A DNA stretch of 47,502 nt from JAVEYA01 sp034003745 (GTDB lineage: Bacteria > Bacillota > Peptococcia > DRI-13 > PHAD01), in assembly GCA_034003745.1 (NCBI GenBank), contig JAVEYA010000006.1, forward strand, positions 1 to 47,502, written 5' to 3'. The notes beneath the pieces were generated by a model, which saw nothing but the letters and a program-made list of their open reading frames with translations, made no database searches and had not been told where the DNA came from. Numbering within the stretch: the stretch's first letter is position 1; each line of letters begins with the position of its first letter. Both the position numbers and the translations under genes were made by a program. Of the stretch, positions 6,851 to 15,519 are shown in pieces.

Positions 6851-9085
6851 TCATCCTGCCATTTTATCATGGAATGTGCGGGCAATAACCTCCAACTGCT
6901 GTTCCCGCGATAAGCGGTTGAAATGTACAGCGTACCCGGAGACCCGAATGGTCAGCGTCGGGTATTTGTCCGGATGCGCCATCGCTTCCACCAGCATTTC
7001 CTTATTCAAAACATTGACATTGAGATGGTGGCCGCCCTGCCGGAAGTATCCTTCCAATACGGCGGTCAGATTATGCGCTTTACTTTCCTCGTCTTTACCC
7101 AAAGCCTGGGGCACAATGGAAAAGGTATTGGAGATCCCGTCCTCGCAGATTTTTTTATAGGGAAGCTTTGCCACGGTATTTAAAGAGGCCAGCGCCCCTC
7201 TTTGATCCCGTCCGTGCATCGGATTGGCGCCCGGAGCGAAGGGCTCTCCGGATTTTCTCCCGTCCGGCGTAGCGCCGGTTTTCTTGCCGTAGACCACGTT
7301 GGAGGAAATCGTGAGGATGGATAAAGTGGCTCGGCCGTCTCTGTACAGCCGGTGCTTTTTCAGTTCGCCTGAGAATTTTTCCAGGAGTTCTACGGCAATC
7401 CTGTCTACGCGGTCATCGTCATTGCCGTATTTGGGGTAATCGCCTTCTATTTTAAAATCCACGGCTACGCCATTTTCCAGTACCGGCGTAACTTTCGCGT
7501 ATTTAATCGCGGAAAGGGAATCCACCGCCACGGATAACCCGGCCGCGCCAAAGGCTGTCAGCCGCTCTACTGCAGTGTCGTATAAGGCCATGATGCCGGC
7601 TTCGTAAGCATATTTATCATGCATATAGTGAATGATGTTGATGGCCTCCACATAGACCCGGGCCACCTGCTCCAGGACTTTATCGTAGTTAGCCCGTACC
7701 GCCGTGTAATCCAGAACGCCTTCATTGGTTTTCGCAATGCCGCTCATGACCTGCCGGCCGGATTTCTCATCTACACCGCCATTGATGGCGTAGAGCAGGG
7801 CTTTGGCCAGATTGCAGCGGGCCCCGAAAAATTGCATCTGCTTACCAATGCGCATCGCCGAGACACAGCAGGCGATCCCATAATCGTCGCCATACAGCGG
7901 CCGCATCAGGTCGTCATTTTCATACTGGAGAGAATCCGTCCGGATGGACATTCCGGCGCAATATTTTTTGAAGGCCCGGGGCAGGTCTTTAGACCACAAC
8001 ACGGTCATATTCGGCTCCGGGGCGGCGCCCAGGTTGGTCAGCGTATGCAGGAAACGAAACGACGTCTTCGTTACCAACGGACGACCGTCTTCTCCTACGC
8101 CGCCGATAACCTCGGTAATCCAGTTGGGGTCACCGGCAAAAAGTTCGTTATATTCCGGCGTCCGTAATTGCCTCACCAAGCGCAGCTTAATCACAAACTG
8201 GTCAATTAATTCTTGTGCTTCCGCTTCCGTCAGAAGGCCTTTTTCCAAATCCCTCTTTAGATAAATATCCAGGAACGTGCTGCAGCGCCCTAAAGACATG
8301 GCCGCGCCGTTATTTTCCTTGACGCCCGCCAGATAGGCGAAATATAGAAACTGCACCGCTTCGCGGGCATTGGCTGCAGGCTTGGAAATATCGACCCCAT
8401 ATTGGGCGGCCATCGCCTGCATCGCCTCCAGCGCCCGAAGCTGCTCGCCGTTTTCTTCTCTTAAACGGATTCTCTCATCTATCATCGGACCGGTAAGTTC
8501 ATCACGGTCATTTTTCTTCTGCTCCAGCAAGAAATCCACGCCATACAAAGGAAGGCGCCGATAATCGCCGATAATGCGGCCGCGGCCGTAAGAGTCCGGC
8601 AGTCCGGTCAAAAGCCCCGCCGAACGGAAGTTTTTGATTTCTTGGGTATAAGCGTCAAAAACCCCCTGGTTATGGGTCTTGCGGTATGCGGTGAAAGCGC
8701 GCAAAATTTCAGCGTCCAGCTCATAGCCGTAGGCCTTCAGCGCGTCCTGCGCCATGCGGATGCCGCCGTAGGGATTAACGATTCTTTTTAAGGGTGCATC
8801 CGTCTGGAGGCCGACGATAACCTCGTTTTCCGCATCGATATAGCCGGGGCCGAACTGATTGATGCCGGAAGCTTTGGTTGTCTCCACGTCCAGCACCCCT
8901 TTTTCGATTTCCTGCACAATCAAATCCTTGCAGATACCCCAGATTTTTTGTGTCTTCTCCGACGGCTGCACCAGGAAGCCCTCGTCCCCCGCATAAGGCG
9001 TATAGTTCTTTTGAATAAAATCCCTGACATCGACTGTGGAAGTCCATTTTCCTTCGTTGAAACCTGCCCATGCCTGTTGAGTCAT
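6851..9085 (-). CDS. pflB: Formate C-acetyltransferase (pyruvate formate-lyase)
   Basis: This 744-residue glycyl-radical enzyme converts pyruvate and CoA to acetyl-CoA and formate in anaerobic fermentation. The catalytic cysteine pair is in GIACCVSAMRIGKQMQFFGA. The radical glycine is in RVSGYAVHF near the C-terminus. The frame is open to 9214, but the ATG at 9085 is correct: AAGGAGGAA lies 7 bases upstream and the protein then begins MTQQAWAGFNEGKW, as in the family. The upstream frame runs through the riboswitch. pflA follows 6 bp downstream. Expression should be governed by the ZTP riboswitch and attenuator in the leader, linking formate (one-carbon) production to folate status. Confidence 0.97.
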   Translation of the reverse strand: MTQQAWAGFNEGKWTSTVDVRDFIQKNYTPYAGDEGFLVQPSEKTQKIWGICKDLIVQEIEKGVLDVETTKASGINQFGPGYIDAENEVIVGLQTDAPLKRIVNPYGGIRMAQDALKAYGYELDAEILRAFTAYRKTHNQGVFDAYTQEIKNFRSAGLLTGLPDSYGRGRIIGDYRRLPLYGVDFLLEQKKNDRDELTGPMIDERIRLREENGEQLRALEAMQAMAAQYGVDISKPAANAREAVQFLYFAYLAGVKENNGAAMSLGRCSTFLDIYLKRDLEKGLLTEAEAQELIDQFVIKLRLVRQLRTPEYNELFAGDPNWITEVIGGVGEDGRPLVTKTSFRFLHTLTNLGAAPEPNMTVLWSKDLPRAFKKYCAGMSIRTDSLQYENDDLMRPLYGDDYGIACCVSAMRIGKQMQFFGARCNLAKALLYAINGGVDEKSGRQVMSGIAKTNEGVLDYTAVRANYDKVLEQVARVYVEAINIIHYMHDKYAYEAGIMALYDTAVERLTAFGAAGLSVAVDSLSAIKYAKVTPVLENGVAVDFKIEGDYPKYGNDDDRVDRIAVELLEKFSGELKKHRLYRDGRATLSILTISSNVVYGKKTGATPDGRKSGEPFAPGANPMHGRDQRGALASLNTVAKLPYKKICEDGISNTFSIVPQALGKDEESKAHNLTAVLEGYFRQGGHHLNVNVLNKEMLVEAMAHPDKYPTLTIRVSGYAVHFNRLSREQQLEVIARTFHDKMAG

Positions 9086-9138
9086 ACGAAATTCCTCCTT
9101 TTTTCCAGGAAATAATGAAAAAGATTGGAATTCCGGGC

Positions 9139-9173
9139 AAACAGAAAACCGCCCGGACTGTCGCCCAGGCGGT
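9139..9173 (-). terminator. Attenuator terminator in the pflB leader
   Basis: On the minus strand ACCGCC (9173-9168) pairs with GGCGGT (9153-9148), followed by TTTTCTGTTT. The 5' arm is the same segment that forms the riboswitch P3 loop and pseudoknot, so ligand-bound aptamer and terminator are mutually exclusive. This is the expected arrangement for a ligand-on switch. Confidence 0.75.
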
Positions 9174-9234
9174 CGGCTTTGCAAGAAGATCACACTCCAT
9201 GTGGTATACTCCACTTCCGCCAGTCATGTGATCT
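9160..9234 (-). ncRNA. ZTP riboswitch (pfl motif) controlling pflBA
   Basis: The minus-strand leader shows the hallmarks of the pfl RNA motif. P1 pairs AGATCACA (9234-9227) with TGTGATCT (9194-9187). ACTGGCGG (9224-9217) follows, then a GTGG/CCAC hairpin (9214-9201) and GGAGTGTGAT. Downstream, GCCGACCGCCTGGGC (9177-9163) forms the P3 hairpin, whose CCGCC loop can pair with GGCGG to make the conserved pseudoknot. The motif senses ZTP/ZMP, which accumulate when 10-formyl-tetrahydrofolate is short. It lies about 20 bases after a strong promoter and overlaps an attenuator. Identification rests on recalled consensus, not a covariance search. Confidence 0.88.
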
Positions 9235-9248
9235 GTTAATCTACTATT

Positions 9249-9277
9249 ATTCTATCGCGCCATTTATATGCTGTCAA
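9249..9277 (-). promoter_or_regulatory. Promoter of the pflBA operon
   Basis: Minus strand TTGACA (9277-9272), 17-base spacer, TAGAAT (9254-9249). Transcription would begin near 9242, a few bases before the riboswitch. Confidence 0.8.
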
Positions 9278-9308
9278 GAAAACGTGTCATATTTTTCTTA
9301 TTTATTTT

Positions 9309-9485
9309 TCAATTATTTACTTTTTCTTCCTTGATTTCAACATATTTGATATCTGTTTCGCCATACTTTTCCTTCCAGAATTCCCGGTTTACTTCGGCGC
9401 ACTTAGTACAGTCATCCGTACAGTAGGCCGCTTTGCCTAAAACACAGCACCAGTAGGGGATTCTTTTGGCGTCCTCAATACTCAC
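9309..9485 (-). CDS. Small cysteine-rich protein (58 residues), GTG start
   Basis: An unannotated-size gene with a GTG start at 9485 and GGAGGA 7 bases upstream. The predicted protein begins MSIEDAKRIPYWCC and carries cysteines at about residues 13, 14, 22, 26 and 29 (CC, C, CxxxC, CxxC spacing), then a charged tail ending KEEKVNN. The cysteine cluster could bind zinc or an iron-sulfur cluster, which is an inference. It starts 14 bp after the ytfJ-like gene stops, so the two are likely one transcript and it may be sporulation-linked. I do not recognise a named family. Confidence 0.75.
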   Translation of the reverse strand: MSIEDAKRIPYWCCVLGKAAYCTDDCTKCAEVNREFWKEKYGETDIKYVEIKEEKVNN

Positions 9486-9499
9486 CCGACATTCCTCCG

Positions 9500-9883
9500 T
9501 TATTGCCCCGGATTATCCGGATTCTTTCTATCCTCATTATAGCTTTCCTGTCTAATGTTCTCCAGAGTATTTTCAATCTTATTTTTTTGCTTTAAGGAAA
9601 GGGCATAAATCTGGTCCTCTCTGATGACTATAATGCTGCTGGGGGCGATGTTGGCGCCCAAACCTACAGAGAAGTACTCCTTCCCGCGCTGCGTACGTTT
9701 TTCTCCGATGCCCAGATTCATGCTAACTTCTATCAGAGGGATTAAGGTCACGTCACCCACGGTTAGTCTCGGACCAGTCACCATTTCCGCGCGGGCACTG
9801 TTTTTCAGGCCATCCAGCACATTCTCGAATATCTCGTTAAATTCCTTTTCATTATCAATATGCCTATTTTCTTCGGGATTCAT
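9500..9883 (-). CDS. ytfJ: GerW/YtfJ family sporulation protein
   Basis: This 127-residue protein matches the Spore_YtfJ family: an N-terminal helix with NVLDGLKNSARAEMVTGPR, then TVGDVTLIPLIEVSMNLGIG, and the central strand region VGLGANIAPSSIIVI. In Bacillus subtilis the homologue (GerW) is a forespore protein needed for proper germination. The family usually has a very glycine-rich GGGAGGG stretch, which is reduced here to VGLGAN. The C-terminal ~25 residues are charged and low-complexity (NEDRKNPDNPGQ). It is followed by the small cysteine-rich gene and is divergent from the DUF421 gene. It supports a spore-forming host. Confidence 0.82.
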   Translation of the reverse strand: MNPEENRHIDNEKEFNEIFENVLDGLKNSARAEMVTGPRLTVGDVTLIPLIEVSMNLGIGEKRTQRGKEYFSVGLGANIAPSSIIVIREDQIYALSLKQKNKIENTLENIRQESYNEDRKNPDNPGQ

Positions 9884-10023
9884 TACCTCTCACCTGCCGT
9901 CACTTTTCCAAAATCTGTTCATTTCTAAGTATTGCCTTCTCCCGAATGTCTTAACAAGTATTTTTCAGCAATAAATGACGCAAGCTAATTTGAAAACAGA
10001 CCTTAACTCAGAAGGAGCATACC

Positions 10024-10710
10024 ATGTTAATTCTGGCTTTGCGTACATTAATTCTTTATTTGCTGGTTATTCTGGTCATGCGTATCATGGGCAAACCGCA
10101 AATCGGACAGTTGCAGCCTTATGAGCTGGTCGTGACAATCATGATCTCCGAACTGGCGGCGGTAGCGATGGCCGATACGGATATTCCCCTGTTTTCCGGT
10201 ATTATCCCGATTATTACATTGATGCTGGGCCAGATTACGTTGGCTTACTGGAGCTTAAAAAATGAGAAAGCCCGGGCGATTATCTGCGGCCAGCCCAGTA
10301 TTCTGGTAGAAAAAGGAATCATAAAAGAAAGTGAACTGCGCAGGCTGCGCATGAACCTCAATGATCTTTTGGAACAATTGCGGGTAAATAATTTCCCCAA
10401 TATTGCCGAAATCGATTACGCTGTTTTGGAGACAAACGGGGACCTGAGCATTATTCCTAAAGCTCCTTTCCGCCCTGTGACAGTGCAGGATTTGAATCTG
10501 AATCCACCCAATCCCGGCCTGCCGCTAACCCTAATCATCGATGGCGTCATTATCAAACACAATCTGGAAATCGCCAACCTTACCGAAGAGCAATTGCTTT
10601 TAAGTGTGCAAGGCCAGGGAGTGGATAATATAAAAGACTTATTTTTTGCCAGCATCGATTCCACAGGGCAAATTTTCTGGCAGCTGAAAACAGAGAAGGT
10701 GAAGTCATGA
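10024..10710 (+). CDS. DUF421 (YetF/YcaP-like) membrane protein
   Basis: This 228-residue protein has three N-terminal membrane segments (about residues 3-20, 35-50 and 58-78) with the family signature RIMGKPQIGQLQPYELVVTI. A soluble YetF-type domain follows, containing NLNDLLEQLRVNNFPNIAEIDYAVLETNG. Members are common in spore formers; the biochemical role is not established. The start has AAGGAG 7 bases upstream. It overlaps the next gene by 4 bases (ATGA), indicating translational coupling with the DUF4363 protein, a recurrent pairing in Bacillota. Confidence 0.9.
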   Translation: MLILALRTLILYLLVILVMRIMGKPQIGQLQPYELVVTIMISELAAVAMADTDIPLFSGIIPIITLMLGQITLAYWSLKNEKARAIICGQPSILVEKGIIKESELRRLRMNLNDLLEQLRVNNFPNIAEIDYAVLETNGDLSIIPKAPFRPVTVQDLNLNPPNPGLPLTLIIDGVIIKHNLEIANLTEEQLLLSVQGQGVDNIKDLFFASIDSTGQIFWQLKTEKVKS

Positions 10711-11096
10711 AGAAATACTCGGTTCCTCTTTGTCTGCTACTGGTCGGCTTGCTCATTGTCTTATCCGGCTGGGGCAGCTATGCGCTGCTGGAGCGGGACA
10801 GTAAAAAACTGCTTGCACCGGTGAAAACCATCGTGCAAGCAGTGGAGGCGGACGACTGGACTGGAGTCGCTACAAAAATGGACCAGGTCAATCAAACCTG
10901 GAATAAACTGAATCTATACTGGCCCATGCTGGTTCATCATGCGGAAATGGGCCAGATCGACGTAAGCATCAATAAGCTGAAAAGCTACCTCAAATACCAG
11001 GATGAAAAATTATCCCTGGCTGAACTGTATAACCTGATTTATTTGATTGAGCATATTCCACAAAAAGAGGCGTTTACTCTGCAGAATGTCTTTTAA
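10707..11096 (+). CDS. DUF4363 family protein
   Basis: This 129-residue protein has one N-terminal hydrophobic segment (PLCLLLVGLLIVLSGWGSYALL) that acts as a signal anchor. A helical extracytoplasmic domain follows with W-x-K-L-N-L-Y-WPMLVHHAEM, the family core. It is coupled to the DUF421 gene by an ATGA overlap, so the two probably act together at the membrane. Function is unknown. Confidence 0.85.
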   Translation: MKKYSVPLCLLLVGLLIVLSGWGSYALLERDSKKLLAPVKTIVQAVEADDWTGVATKMDQVNQTWNKLNLYWPMLVHHAEMGQIDVSINKLKSYLKYQDEKLSLAELYNLIYLIEHIPQKEAFTLQNVF

Positions 11097-11102
11097 AGAT
11101 AA

Positions 11103-11130
11103 AAGCCGGGTATGAACTAAATCCCGGCTT
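11103..11130 (-). terminator. Terminator between DUF4363 gene and ilvD
   Basis: An 8-bp GC-rich stem (AAGCCGGG with CCCGGCTT) separates the convergent genes. On the minus strand it is followed by TTATCTTT, so it best serves ilvD; on the plus strand the tail is weaker. Confidence 0.7.
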
Positions 11131-11140
11131 CTTCGTCTGT

Positions 11141-12814
11141 TTACTTCACCTTGACCACAGCGCCCGTGCTGGCCGATGTCACCAGGCAGGCATAGCGCTG
11201 CAGGTAAGAATACAGCTTTTCTTTCCTTTCCGGCGCCTTGAAAGAAGTGAGGCGTTTTTTGATTTCTTCATCGGAGAGCTTGACGTTCAGCTTTCTTCCC
11301 GGCATATCGATCTGGATGATGTCCCCTTCTTCCAGGATTCCGATGGGTCCGCCTTCGGCCGCTTCCGGGGAAATATGCCCGATGGCCGCGCCGCGGGTGC
11401 CGCCGGAGAACCTGCCGTCGGTAATCAGGGCGACTTTATCGTCTAAGCCCATCCCGCTGATGGAGGCGGTGGGGCTGAGCATTTCGCGCATTCCGGGACC
11501 GCCTTTCGGACCTTCATAGCGGACGACGACGACATCGCCTGCTTTTATTTTTCCGCCCATAATGGCTTCAAAGGCTTCCTCTTCGGAGTTGAACACCCGA
11601 GCCGGGCCTTCATGCACACGCATTTCCGGTACGACCGCCGACATTTTGACTACCGCCCCGTCGGGCGCGAGATTCCCGCGCAAGATGGCGATGCCGCCCT
11701 GGTGGTTATATGGTTTGTCCATCGGCATGATGACCTCGGCGTCCAGGACTTTGGCTGAGGCAATATTTTCACTCATCTTCTTTCCGGTAACTGTGATCGT
11801 ATCCCCGTTAATCAGGCCGGCATCATGCAGCTGTTTTAAGACGGCGTAAATCCCGCCGGCATTGTAAAGCTCCCGGGAGACATAATGGTAATTTGCCGGG
11901 TTAAGCTTGGCAATATGGGGAACCTGGGAACTGATACGGTCGAATTCTTCCAGGTCCAGGGGCACTTCCGCCTCATAGGCGATGGCCAAAAGATGCAGCA
12001 CCGTATTGGAAGAGCCGCCGATGGCCATATCCAATGCGATAGCGTTTTGGAAAGCTTCCTTGGTCATGATGTCGCGGGGCTTAATATCTTTTTGGAGCAT
12101 CTCCATGATTTGTACGCCGGCCTGCTTGGCCAGCGCTTTTCTGGCGCCGTAGGGGGCGGGAATCGTCCCGTTGCCGGGCAGCGCGATGCCCAAAGCTTCC
12201 GCCAGACAGTTCATGGAATTGGCGGTAAACAGTCCGGCGCAGCTGCCGCAGGTGGGGCAGGACGTTTTCTCATAATCCAGGAGCTCTTCTTCACTGATTT
12301 GCCCCAGGGAAAAGGCGCCTACTTTTTCAAAGGGTCCCCGGATCAGGTCCGTGGGCTCTCCGTAATAGTCCCCCGGCAGCATCGGCCCGCCGGAAACATA
12401 GACCGTGGGCACATTCAGGCGTACCGCCGCCATCAGCATACCCGGCACGATTTTATCACAGTTGCCGATACAGACCATGGCGTCAAATTTATGCCCCATC
12501 ATCATCGCTTCGATAGAATCCGCGATCAACTCCCGGCTGGCCAGCGGATACTTCATTCCGCTATGGTTCATGGCAATGCCGTCACAGATGCCGATAGCCG
12601 GAAATTCCATGGGCGTGCCGCCGGCTGCGGCGATGCCCAGCTTCACTGCCTGGGCCAGCTCGTCCAAATGAACATGCCCCGGAATGATCTCATTCTGGGC
12701 ATTAACCACCGCAATTAAAGGCTTTTGCAGATCGTCTGTGGAATAACCCGACGCTCTGAATAAGGAGCGGTGCGGCGCCCGCGCCATCCCTTTGGTCACT
12801 TCATGACTTCTCAA
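11141..12814 (-). CDS. ilvD: Dihydroxy-acid dehydratase
   Basis: This 557-residue iron-sulfur enzyme dehydrates 2,3-dihydroxy acids to 2-keto acids in isoleucine and valine synthesis. Cluster and active-site motifs include CIGNCDKIVPGM and SCPTCGSCAGLFTANSMNCL; DGRFSGGTRGAAIGHISPEAA is near the C-terminus. The start is TTG at 12814, with AGGAGG at 7-base spacing, giving MRSHEVTKGMARAPHRSLFRA, which matches the family start. No other ilv gene is adjacent, so it is detached from an ilv operon here. Length is normal. Confidence 0.97.
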   Translation of the reverse strand: MRSHEVTKGMARAPHRSLFRASGYSTDDLQKPLIAVVNAQNEIIPGHVHLDELAQAVKLGIAAAGGTPMEFPAIGICDGIAMNHSGMKYPLASRELIADSIEAMMMGHKFDAMVCIGNCDKIVPGMLMAAVRLNVPTVYVSGGPMLPGDYYGEPTDLIRGPFEKVGAFSLGQISEEELLDYEKTSCPTCGSCAGLFTANSMNCLAEALGIALPGNGTIPAPYGARKALAKQAGVQIMEMLQKDIKPRDIMTKEAFQNAIALDMAIGGSSNTVLHLLAIAYEAEVPLDLEEFDRISSQVPHIAKLNPANYHYVSRELYNAGGIYAVLKQLHDAGLINGDTITVTGKKMSENIASAKVLDAEVIMPMDKPYNHQGGIAILRGNLAPDGAVVKMSAVVPEMRVHEGPARVFNSEEEAFEAIMGGKIKAGDVVVVRYEGPKGGPGMREMLSPTASISGMGLDDKVALITDGRFSGGTRGAAIGHISPEAAEGGPIGILEEGDIIQIDMPGRKLNVKLSDEEIKKRLTSFKAPERKEKLYSYLQRYACLVTSASTGAVVKVK

Positions 12815-12854
12815 AACAAGTTCCTCCTTGCTCCGTTGGTTTTCTGTACTTTCT

Positions 12855-12884
12855 ATATTACCTTTATGAAGAACGCTTTTTCAA
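12855..12884 (-). promoter_or_regulatory. Putative ilvD promoter
   Basis: Minus strand TTGAAA (12884-12879), 18-base spacer, TAATAT (12860-12855), about 40 bp upstream of the TTG start. Confidence 0.4.
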
Positions 12885-12896
12885 TAACAATCCCTG

Positions 12897-13223
12897 TCAA
12901 TCCTTCAAGAAACGGAAATTCTCCAGTTTATCCAACGTATACCAAAGATAATCCGACGTACCCTTGAGGCGGTGAGAATGCAGTTCAGTCAGGGTGGGGT
13001 CATTGCGGTAGTTTTCAAAATCTTCATTGGTGGCCCATTCCACCAGCACGAAGATTTGCCGCGGTTCACCGTCTCCGGCGATCGCCTCCCTGAATTTCGC
13101 GACGGCGATAACTTTACCGTTATGCCGGGCCACTTCTGTGGCTGAATTTTTGACATAAGTAAGATATTCATTCTTGTCTGTGACATTAAAGAAATTAAAC
13201 GCATAAACGGGAGAACCAGCCAT
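12897..13223 (-). CDS. Dimeric alpha-beta-barrel protein (DUF1330/antibiotic monooxygenase-like)
   Basis: This 108-residue protein starts MAGSPVYAFNFFNVTDKNEYLTY. It continues with a strand/helix pattern ending RQIFVLVEWATNEDFENYRNDP, typical of small ferredoxin-fold dimeric alpha-beta-barrel proteins. No catalytic residue can be assigned from sequence alone. It lies upstream of ilvD on the same strand with 82 bp between them, but ilvD appears to have its own promoter. A ribosome site (GGAGGAATATTGA) precedes the ATG. Confidence 0.65.
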   Translation of the reverse strand: MAGSPVYAFNFFNVTDKNEYLTYVKNSATEVARHNGKVIAVAKFREAIAGDGEPRQIFVLVEWATNEDFENYRNDPTLTELHSHRLKGTSDYLWYTLDKLENFRFLKD

Positions 13224-13413
13224 TCAATATTCCTCCTCTCAGTCAGGACAAATTCTTTTATCCTTACTATATCATAAAGCCCCTCCATATTGACAGCAGA
13301 AGAAATAAGGGTACCCCTATATAAAAAAAGAAGAGTCCTTTTTTCAACTCATCAGCAAAGCTTTTTTTGGATAAGCTATCTATAATAAATCCGTATTGTG
13401 AGGAGTTTATGCG

Positions 13414-13875
13414 ATGAGGGTGAAGGACCTGATTATACCGGGAATTATAGTAGGGCTGCTGTCTGACGCGGTAAAACTGGCGGTTAACTATATTTTATTC
13501 CAATTTAAATTGGCCAAGGTTGTTTTCTGGCAAATCACCGCCACCCGCTTTCTGGATAAAGAGGATCTCTCTAAACCCATTGCTTATTTTATCGGCGCGG
13601 TGGCTGACCTTACCATATCCTCGGCCTTAGGAATTCTATTTGTCTATTTGATCTACATCCTTGGTTATAAAAACATCTTTATCAAAGGAGTCGGTTTCGG
13701 GCTCATGGTCTGGGTCCTGATTTTCGGAACCCTGCTCAGTCAAGCGGTCCAAGACAAGCTTCCCCAGGAGCCTTCCGGCATTGTGGTGACCATTATCGCC
13801 CATCTCTTTTTCGGCCTGGCTTTAGCCTTTTTTATGTGGCTGCTCTATGGCAGAAAAGAAACTATTAAAAGCTAA
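13414..13875 (+). CDS. Small membrane protein of unknown function
   Basis: This 153-residue protein has four hydrophobic segments (about residues 7-28, 52-82, 88-108 and 122-145). The third and fourth lie in the YKNIFIKGVGFGLMVWVLIFGTLL and VVTIIAHLFFGLALAFFMWLLYG regions. The start has GAGGAG 8 bases upstream, and a TATAAT at about 13380 may serve as its -10. I cannot assign a family with confidence; it resembles YqhR-like membrane proteins of spore formers only in layout. It ends 9 bp from the convergent zinc-ribbon gene. Confidence 0.65.
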   Translation: MRVKDLIIPGIIVGLLSDAVKLAVNYILFQFKLAKVVFWQITATRFLDKEDLSKPIAYFIGAVADLTISSALGILFVYLIYILGYKNIFIKGVGFGLMVWVLIFGTLLSQAVQDKLPQEPSGIVVTIIAHLFFGLALAFFMWLLYGRKETIKS

Positions 13876-13883
13876 TCCCCCAA

Positions 13884-14309
13884 TCAGGCGGTTGGTTTGC
13901 CGCAATTCGGACAGAATTTCACCGAACCGTCCAGCGCATTGCCGCAGTTAGAGCAGAACTTGGCTGCCGAGGGCTCAGCGGGTAGCTCTTGCGGTAGATC
14001 CGGCATATCCGCCGTAGCAGCCACGTTTTCTTTAGGCTGTTCCAGCTGAGCCTCAATGTCTCTGATTTGGCTCTCCAATTCTTCTATCTCGTTAAATTTG
14101 TTTTGCAGCAGTCCGTTATCAGGCTCGCTTCCCGCCTTATAAGCAGCGTATACCAGATCGCCGATTTCTAGTTTCTTATCATCAATCTTTCCTTCCAACT
14201 GGTTCTTGGCTAATTTTAATTTTCCCGTTTCCACCAAATTAGCCGATTTGCTTCCGATGGTGGAAGCAGTATTCATGGCTGTTTCTCCTAACTTTTTAAA
14301 AAAACTCAT
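13884..14309 (-). CDS. Zinc-ribbon protein with a helical N-terminal region
   Basis: This 141-residue protein has an N-terminal amphipathic region (residues 1-30), a coiled-coil-like helix (about 30-95, including FNEIEELESQIRDIEAQLEQ), a proline/alanine linker and a C-terminal zinc ribbon CSNCGNALDGSVKFCPNCG. Two CxxC pairs should bind one zinc. Such proteins are usually cytoplasmic adaptors of unknown role. The ribosome site AGGAGGGGGA is strong. No functional partner is evident. Confidence 0.8.
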   Translation of the reverse strand: MSFFKKLGETAMNTASTIGSKSANLVETGKLKLAKNQLEGKIDDKKLEIGDLVYAAYKAGSEPDNGLLQNKFNEIEELESQIRDIEAQLEQPKENVAATADMPDLPQELPAEPSAAKFCSNCGNALDGSVKFCPNCGKPTA

Positions 14310-14363
14310 CTTTCGCTCCCCCTCCTTTTAATTAATTATATCACGCTGGAATTCCCTGGCTAG

Positions 14364-15519
14364 CTATTTTATGCAAAGTTCTTGTATACTGTTCTGTTCA
14401 TCGGCTAAGGTATTGAGAAAGGAGCCGGGGGATTGCCGCAAAATTTCTTCCAGCAGATAGAGCCCGAGGCCCGAACCATCCTGTTTAGTGGTATAGCCCT
14501 TTTGCGCCATGCGATGGATAGGGGGTAAGCCGTCCACTGTGTTTTGAATACGGAAGACTATGCCGTTTTGCGTGCGGAACACTTCCACATGCACATTCTT
14601 TTCTTTACTGGACGAGGCTCCCTCCACCCCATTGTCCAGGAGGATGCCCACAGCCCGGCATAATTCCACAGTCTTCATCTCACGCTCCCCCACAGCGTCC
14701 TTTACTGCGAGCCGAAAAGCAACGCCCGCTTCCTTGGCCTTTTGCAGCTTGGCGGCAAACAGCCCCGCCAATGCGCTGTTTTTTAAGGCGGACAACCCCT
14801 CCAGACCGGGATGCAGTACGATATCCTTTTCCCGGCACAGTTCTTCCAGATATGCGCTCAGCTTTTCCCACTCGCCTAAACGAGCGTAGCCGGCCATAGC
14901 GGCCAGCGCATTGCCGTAATCGTGGCGAAATGCGCTAAGCCCGTTCAACACGGCCTCCATTCCTGCGTTATAAAGTTTCTGATAGTCCAGTTCCAGCTTT
15001 TGCGCCGCCAGCTCCATGCGCCGCCGGGTCATCTCCCGGGAGAGGCCCATGCTGCTGCGGATGAACAGCAAAGATACCGCCAGGCAGGCGATAATGCCGG
15101 CAATATCCCACGGCCCTAAAGTTCCCGTACGGAATCTTTCGCCGATTTGATGGCCCAGCAAGACCCATCCAAACGGCAGTGGTCCAAAGCAAAGTCTCCA
15201 GGGCCAGAACAATAAAGAGAAAAGCCGCAGCCGCAGGCAGGGCGCGGGCAAAGAAGGGACCGCCAAAAGCCGCTTTGAGCATAAATACATAGAGTATAAA
15301 CATCAGCACGCCGCGTACGGGAAGCAGATGAGCAAAATACTCCGGATTGTCGGTCAAAAAGACGATGGGATAGCCAACGGCGATAAAGAGCAGGCCGCAG
15401 GTAAGCCTGCGCCGCCACTCCCCCCGCTGCCTGAACAGGGCGCGGTACATTTCCTGCAAAAGAAAGGTCTCGCAGATAACCGGAATCAGGGAAACCAGCA
15501 GCTTTTCTTCCAGGCTCAT
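14364..15519 (-). pseudogene. GHKL (AgrC/LytS-like) sensor histidine kinase, frameshifted
   Basis: Two overlapping frames make one kinase. From ATG 15519 the first frame encodes about 120 residues of membrane segments (MSLEEKLLVSLIPVICETFL ... FLFIVLALETLLWTTAVWMG). The second frame continues with GHQIGERF and runs through the last membrane segment, the H-box FRHDYGNALAAMAGY, the N-box LLDNGVEGA and the G-box GSGLGLYLLEEIL to the stop at 14364. The frames join near 15150-15180; removing one G of the GGG at 15155-15153 restores a single frame. The start overlaps the response regulator stop (ATGA), a normal AgrA-AgrC-type pairing. The shift may be a true mutation or an assembly error. Confidence 0.82.

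Noticed and set aside
9086..9214. N-terminal extension of PflB by 43 residues, and an overlapping 150-residue frame to 9227
   Set aside because: The extension translates riboswitch and terminator sequence, has no ribosome site, and the family start MTQQAWAGF with AAGGAGG at 9085 explains the gene.
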